Assembly (NCBI GenBank): GCA_004151065.3
Contig: NWUY0303927349.1
Span: 1 to 13,189, forward strand
DNA from: Larix sibirica
Lineage: Eukaryota > Streptophyta > Pinopsida > Pinales > Pinaceae
DNA length: 13,189 nt
Reading direction: 5' to 3'
The notes under the pieces are model-generated. The model ran no database searches, was not told the origin of the DNA, and saw only the letters and a program-made list of their open reading frames with translations. Below are positions 8,384-13,189 of the stretch, one piece after another. The position numbers were made by a program, and so were the translations under genes. The first letter of the stretch is position 1; every line of letters begins with the position of its first letter.

Positions 8384-9640
8384 GGATTAAGTGCATAAAC
8401 TACCATATGAAGTGGGTGGTTCAATTTATTCAATTGTCCAGGTATAAATGTTTTCAATGATGAGTATAAGGTGGGATAACCCTTATCATCGATGGATTGA
8501 ATTCCTTGGAACCTAGTTCCATTGTTCTCATCTTACTTGAACATGAGATGTTGGTATCGATATAACACTATAGGTTCTACAAATTCAACAACAAATTTAA
8601 TATCCACACAAAGCTGATCTACCAAAACCCTACTCTTTATCTCAATGGTTGTGTGATAAGTAGATTGCTTCTACTATTCTTGCATGCCATTCAAAAGTGT
8701 GGAAGCTAAAGACCCCTTCACCTCCATTTTAATTAGAGAAGAATTTAGTAAGTGACAAATCTTGTATCCACTGCTCTAAGCAGCTCCAATTTTCCAAACT
8801 TGCAGTCGATTTCTTGTGAATGGTGGTGATTTCATATAAAATTTAGAATTTTATAGCCATTTCAAGTTATCATCTAAATCTAATCGAGGTTTTCATTGTC
8901 TTTCAATGCATTATTCAAATAATGCCCAACAATGATGCCCAAAATCTATACAAGTACACTTTTTGGACCATCAACCTTGTTGTTTTGCAAAAGGGATATG
9001 CATTTGTGATTACTTTGACAACATTAGATGGTACCACCTCCTCAATGGCCTCACATAATTTTTCCTTCAAGAAGAGTGTGTTCTTTTGACCTGAACAATC
9101 AACAATATTCAAAATTATGAACTGGATATGAAGGAGACAATGATATTTAGCAATGGATTATTTAGACAATCCATCCAACCATCCATAGTGATGGAACATC
9201 CATTGACATTCCAAGATGCCTTCTATGGTGGCATTGGGTTCCCAGGGTGTGCTTTCTCCTTGTCGAATAACACAGTGTGTAGCTTCTCATAATAGTTTGT
9301 CAATCCCTCATTAATGGCAAGAACCTTATGTTCACATTAAACATAAGGTTGCTTATAGTTTGGTGGTATCTCACTAATAAAAGGCTACATTGAAAGTTAT
9401 GCCTCATGCAAGTAAAAATATTTCAGTCAAACCCACCTTCCTTCACTTCACGCATATCATAAATGCCATCTATCTTAGCTCTCTTACGTGATGAAGATGG
9501 AAACAATTTTGGATGTTTTTGTAGGCACATACTCACCACCACAAGCAACATCACCAGATGTTGGATCATATTTGGAGTCATCATTGATAGTGACTTTAGG
9601 GCATTTATTTTTTTCCTTGGGTGCTAAAATGGGCTCTATA
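8384..9640 (-). mobile_element. hAT-superfamily transposase (DUF659 type) remnant
   Basis: hAT transposases cut and paste DNA with an RNase H-like core. Read on the - strand from about 9640 down, in changing frames, the sequence gives: a linker (PKVTINDDSKYDPTSGDVAC, 9600-9541); GITFNVA after a stop that replaces the Cys of the usual ACGI motif (about 9405-9371); AINEG, YEKLHTVLFDKEKAH (9318-9247); SITMDGWMD with LLNIIVS (about 9195-9140), whose Asp matches the first catalytic acid; NIVDCSGQ, FLKEKLCEAIEEV, NVVKVITNA (9112-8990), where the expected ITDNA acidic residue is missing; FW (about 8942); AVDTRF (8774-8748); VEPIV (about 8586-8570); LNHPLHMVVYALNP (8424-8384). The order and spacing match DUF659/hAT proteins. 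The BED finger and the C-terminal dimerisation domain are not seen. There are many stops and frameshifts, so it is inactive. It lies beside a shorter related piece at 8040-8150. Confidence 0.85.
9322..9350. repeat. Perfect 11-bp inverted repeat inside the hAT remnant
   Basis: AACCTTATGTT (9322-9332) and AACATAAGGTT (9340-9350) are exact reverse complements around a 7-nt loop. They lie between the GITFNVA and AINEG segments of the transposase. The spacing there is about 22 codons, against roughly 9 that I expect in relatives, so the hairpin may belong to a small insertion. Confidence 0.8.
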
Positions 9641-11022
9641 CCTTCTATTTATGTGTTTACAATATGAAGCGAAAAACATGCACTGATTTCTACTGTACCC
9701 TTTGCATATTGGGTCCCTTTATCCTCTTTCCATGTGAATTTTGGAAAAATTTGGTGTATATCAACATTATCACTTCTATTGTTCATGAAGAAAAAAGTAT
9801 TTGTGTGCATAGGATCAGTTTGTTTTCTATTGTATTCCTTAATAGGATACGCTCCATGAATTTCTCAAGATATTTGCAAGAATCAAGTTGGACTCAAGTG
9901 GCTATTGGTTTTTACTTTTTAGTAGGATCTTAAATGGTTCTCATAAATTTGAACCCATATTGACTCTGGTTTTCTATTTTCAGATTTATTCTACATCAAC
10001 ATATACAAACATGAAGTGTTCTAAACTACACTCTTGCTTTCGTGAGTGCATACTTGGACATGGTTCATGATAAATGGGATTTAACTCGAAATACTGGCTT
10101 CATTGATATTATTGCCTCAAGAGAGTTCTATCATATTTATAATGGCTTTCAATTTGTAATTCAATATCCTTTTCCTGCAATGCTTCTGGTCTGTTTCTCT
10201 ATTATGAAAATATTAAAAGTTTAAAAACCGTGAATTGTTTCTTCTGTTACTTCCATGGGTTTATAAAGTACCAGAAGGTTGCTTATTAATTTCATGCATA
10301 TTATAAGGATCAAACTAAAATTGTTGAGTGATATGCCCCGAGAAATTTATGAAACTAATGGTTGGATTCTAATCCAATTTTTCCTTTTTTGGATGAGTGT
10401 TATTTGGAAAAGTCAAGTGATAAAATATTTACATGTCACTTGTGCATGTACAACCCAATTTTGGACTTTAGGTTCCTTTATAACTATTTTATGGATCATA
10501 GTGTATAGTTGTTCAGTTGTGACAATATCTCTTATCTTGTGCATGTGTGGATGTTTTCTCTTAGGTTTCCTCTCTTCATTGATGCATATTGTTTCCTTTA
10601 TCTAACTGTGCACATACCAATTTGGTACCGGAAACTAATCATTAGGCCATGCACCCACCTTCATTTTGGTCCAAAATTTGGTTTTATGATGCACATCTAG
10701 AATCAAGCTTTGGGAAGCATGCCAAACCTAACTTTCTCTATTCAGCATGAAACACTCCCAGGCAAGTTCTCACTGTGTAATTCATTATCTAAGTATCTAG
10801 AGAATAGCGCACTCTATTTTATAGGAGTTAATATGAAACTATTAAGTTGGATCTTCGCCTACACCTTGTACACTTTCACATTTCATCGATTAGTTTTTTA
10901 GCTTTTATTGATCCACTATATTTCATAACAGTTGCCTCGGTCATGTTGGTTTCATCACAACCAACTTGATCCTTTGTCTTAGCTTGGTCCAAGCTGTGTA
11001 GTTTCATAAGCCTCCCACAGGC

Positions 11023-11061
11023 TCAAATATAGTGCACATCCAAGTGATTCAAATATAGTGC
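11023..11061. repeat. 13-bp direct repeat, 26-bp period
   Basis: TCAAATATAGTGC occurs at 11023-11035 and 11049-11061, separated by 13 bp. It is a local duplication with no coding context. A perfect palindrome, AGCTTGGTCCAAGCT, lies about 30 bp upstream at 10981-10995. Confidence 0.75.
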
Positions 11062-11610
11062 CTATATAATATGGATGAAATAGATGATGACATGAATGAT
11101 TTTCAATTATCACAAAAATTATTATTTAGATTGGTTATAGTTAACTTATCTCTCTATGGATGGGAAGTAGGGGAAATGATGTTAATATGAAGTACCATCC
11201 ATGGGGTTGTAGGGTCGCAAAACAACAAATTAAAGGAGTTAATGCAGACTTTTGTGGACATATGGATAACCATTTTTATCTCAATATGCTCAGCATCCCA
11301 TTGTGAGTGAGAAATGGAAAGAAGACATGATTCACTAGATTTATGACTCATTAAAGCTCATAAAAGGCTTGAAAGATACTAGAAAAAGGTGCATTACAGT
11401 GATAGGTACAAGTGACAAGGTGTAGGATATAGATTTGCTATTTTAAGAGTTCAAAGCTCATGGGGAGACAGGCTGCTCCAGTCAGAGCTATTCCAGGCCA
11501 ATGTGAAATAGGGATTCAGAACGACTTCAGCTTCCCAATAAATCTTCATAGTCTGGCCTTTGTATTTTTATGCAACTTCTCCATAAACCACTCTTGATTC
11601 TGACAACTTA

Positions 11611-11640
11611 GGGAAAAGGGGAATGTAAGGACCCTCCACG
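11611..11640 (+). mobile_element. Possible polypurine tract and LTR start (Ty3/gypsy-like)
   Basis: GGGAAAAGGGGAA (11611-11623) is followed immediately by TGTAAGGACCCTCC (from 11624). A purine run directly before TGTAAGGACC- or TGTAAGACCC-like sequence is the usual look of the polypurine tract and 5' end of a 3' LTR in plant Ty3/gypsy elements. A TATA-like TATTTATATATG lies about 255 bp inside (11879-11890). I could not read a convincing chromodomain or integrase end upstream, nor find the second LTR or the LTR's CA end. This is tentative. Confidence 0.3.
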
Positions 11641-12819
11641 TGAGTTTTGTAGGAAGAGACTCGAAAAAAGTTCAACTGTTTGTTCATTTCATGTGACTTT
11701 GTTAAAAAATCTTGAGCTAAGGTATAAGTTGATCTCAATTAGATCCAAACATCTTCTAAGGGGTTCAAAATCCCAATTTCTTTTTTATCAAATGGGATGA
11801 GTTGCATCCTCTAGAATTGAAAAACAATTGTGTGATTTAGCTCATATGGTGGTCTTTGTCAAGGTTTGTTTTATGGTCTATTTATATATGCAGGAAAATT
11901 TGTCTTTAGAGATGAAGTTCATAGGTTGGACCATATAATCTGATTAAGAGATCACAATTGGCTAGGGAGTTTGTGAATGTTGATCCTATAAGAGAAACAC
12001 ATCATTGCTTTTTTGAATCAAATATCTCATACCAGAAATAACCTTCCAAGACAAAAATTGACAAATTTTGAGGTGGACTTAATAAGAATACCATACTTCT
12101 TTGTCTGGCATGTTTTTTTATTGTGTTTGAAGTCTATATGCAAGTGTGGATATTAGAAAAAAATACAAGAGAATATACTGAGGGCACGCAATGTGAATAA
12201 TATTATTAACCCCTATGCATGTAAATAGTTGAATTAATGCTTTTATAGTGGTATGTTTTTATGTGATCATTCAAACACTGATTTTTTTCTTTTGTACTCT
12301 CATTTAATAAAGTGAACAGGAATTTTGTAGCGTGGGTGATGACTCTTCTCTTATTTTGTGGGATGCTTGAACTAGTAATGAACCAGTTATTAAGGTATTT
12401 TATTTTTTTAGTTTATTCACCTTTTACCTTTTGCAGTCAAGAGTTTAGGTTTTTGTGTTGAATCTTTAGTGCATTCACTTCTATTTTTTCCTTGTGGTTT
12501 AATGTGATATACTATTCTAGACTAGGACCTAATGATGTGCATTTCAAATAGAATTGTATCTATACTACCAATAATTTTGTGATAAGGCTAAGCATTTGAA
12601 GTTAGTGTTATCCACTTCAGGATAAGGCTAGGTAAATCTATGGTTAATCTTATACACAATGGAGTAAATGTAGTGTTTTTTGCTAGATGTAGGATTTACA
12701 CACACAAAAAACGCAGACAGGAATTCACATAGAATAGGAGAGAGAATGGATTGCTTGATTATTGAATGCTGCAATGGTTAATTACATAGTAGGCACCATA
12801 TCCTTCATAAAAAAACTCT

Positions 12820-13189
12820 GACACATTCATTCAAGTTATTGAATTCCCATCTAAAATTCAAGAGCAAAGGCATTTAAATGGGCTTCCCCTACATTCAATT
12901 GTTTCATTTATTCATTAAGTATAAGAAAGGTAGCTCCAATAAAGTTGTTGATCTACGTCATGGTCCCTTTGCAAAGGCTCTTGTTATTTTAGATGTTAGA
13001 TGTGCAACATATGAAGAATGGAAACCCAGTGTTATGTATACCCTTTTGTTCTATCATGAGGTCTATTCAACAATCCACAATGGTAATACTCCCTTTCTAA
13101 ACTATACAATCAAAGATGGTTTCTTGTAAAAGATGAATCAGTTTTGTGTACCAGGGGTCTAACTTACCTTCTTCTAATCAAGGAGGCAC
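12820..13189 (+). mobile_element. Ty3/gypsy pol fragment: RNase H end to integrase start
   Basis: The segment matches the junction of the reverse-transcriptase-linked RNase H and the integrase N-terminus of plant Ty3/gypsy polyproteins. A first frame (12820-12879) reads SKIQEQRH. After a one-base frame change, 12878-13129 reads YIQLFHLFIKYKKG and SSNKVVD, the latter holding the conserved N-x-V-x-D near the end of RNase H. A variable linker follows, then YTIKDGFL, a TAA (13127-13129) where Tyr is expected, KMNQFCVP, and after another frame change LLIKEA at the window edge. The last motif precedes the integrase HHCC zinc finger, which would lie outside. At least two frameshifts and a stop make it defective. 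Protease and the RT core were not found to the left, so the element is broken or rearranged near 12800. Confidence 0.82.

Larger units (their letters stand above)
9641..12819. other. AT-rich DNA without recognised gene
   Basis: Several + strand frames between 9664 and 10901 (up to 108 codons at 10279-10605) translate into very hydrophobic, Phe/Ile/Leu-rich sequence. This follows from the T-rich strand and matches no membrane protein I know. A palindrome, AGCTTGGTCCAAGCT (10981-10995), a 13-bp direct repeat (11023-11061) and a possible LTR start near 11624 are the only local structures. Near 12582-12650 GATAAGGCTA occurs twice. The - strand of 12690-12790 (pyrimidine-rich CATTCTCTCTCC, then GTGTGTGTAAATCC) vaguely resembles the end of a copia LTR, but this is not strong enough to annotate. 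Confidence 0.5.

Noticed and set aside
9664-9933. 89-codon + strand frame and the overlapping frames to 10224
   Set aside because: I briefly considered a callose synthase-like membrane segment, but no conserved motif matched. Treated as chance openness.
10279-10605. 108-codon + strand frame with several membrane-like hydrophobic stretches
   Set aside because: The hydrophobicity follows from a T-rich strand. No family motif, no supporting neighbouring exon and no splice sites at sensible places were seen.
11154-11351. 65-codon - strand frame with CDPTTPW
   Set aside because: I compared it mentally with hAT and BED-finger segments and found no convincing alignment.
11761-11775. GGGGTTCAAAATCCC-like word resembling a tRNA T-arm
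   Set aside because: Stem and loop lengths do not fit a T-arm, and no D-arm, anticodon arm or acceptor stem could be drawn upstream.

Overview
The window looks like repeat-dense, AT-rich nuclear DNA of a land plant. The transposon lineages are of the kind common in large plant genomes, and a gymnosperm is plausible but not proven. There is no intact protein-coding gene, RNA gene, CRISPR array or bacterial-type operon. Every recognisable coding segment is broken by stops, frameshifts or deletions.

Layout: 1-2094 holds no recognised gene. 2095-2329 is a three-unit tandem array whose middle unit is shortened. 2711-3519 is a fragment of a nuclear exosome RNA helicase gene of the MTR4/HEN2 family, on the + strand. 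It covers the end of the N-terminal arm and the first RecA-like domain up to the KIVK segment, and is followed directly by a consensus splice donor (GTGAGT, 3520). It has lost its ATP-binding Walker A residues and carries two deletions of about 45 nt, stops and frameshifts. 3526-4060 is intron-like or anonymous DNA ending in a pyrimidine-rich TTTTATAG. 4061-5066 is the ORF1 of a non-LTR retrotransposon (LINE; DUF4283-like domain plus a decayed CCHC knuckle), on the + strand. 5067-7794 is mostly anonymous.

7795-9640 is a hAT-superfamily cluster on the - strand. It contains two direct copies of a 228-bp block exactly 359 bp apart, a short internally deleted hAT piece (8040-8150), and a longer degenerate DUF659-type transposase (8384-9640). 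9641-12819 is AT-rich DNA without a recognised gene, with one possible polypurine tract and LTR start near 11611. 12820-13189 is the RNase H to integrase junction of a Ty3/gypsy polyprotein, running off the right edge.

Nothing here indicates genes working together. The window records successive insertion, duplication and decay. The parts most worth a second look are the helicase fragment with its retained splice donor and a phase-compatible acceptor-like site ahead of the LINE frame, and the tandem hAT copies with exact spacing. I found no convincing new biological system. Family assignments rest on motif recognition by eye, without database searches.
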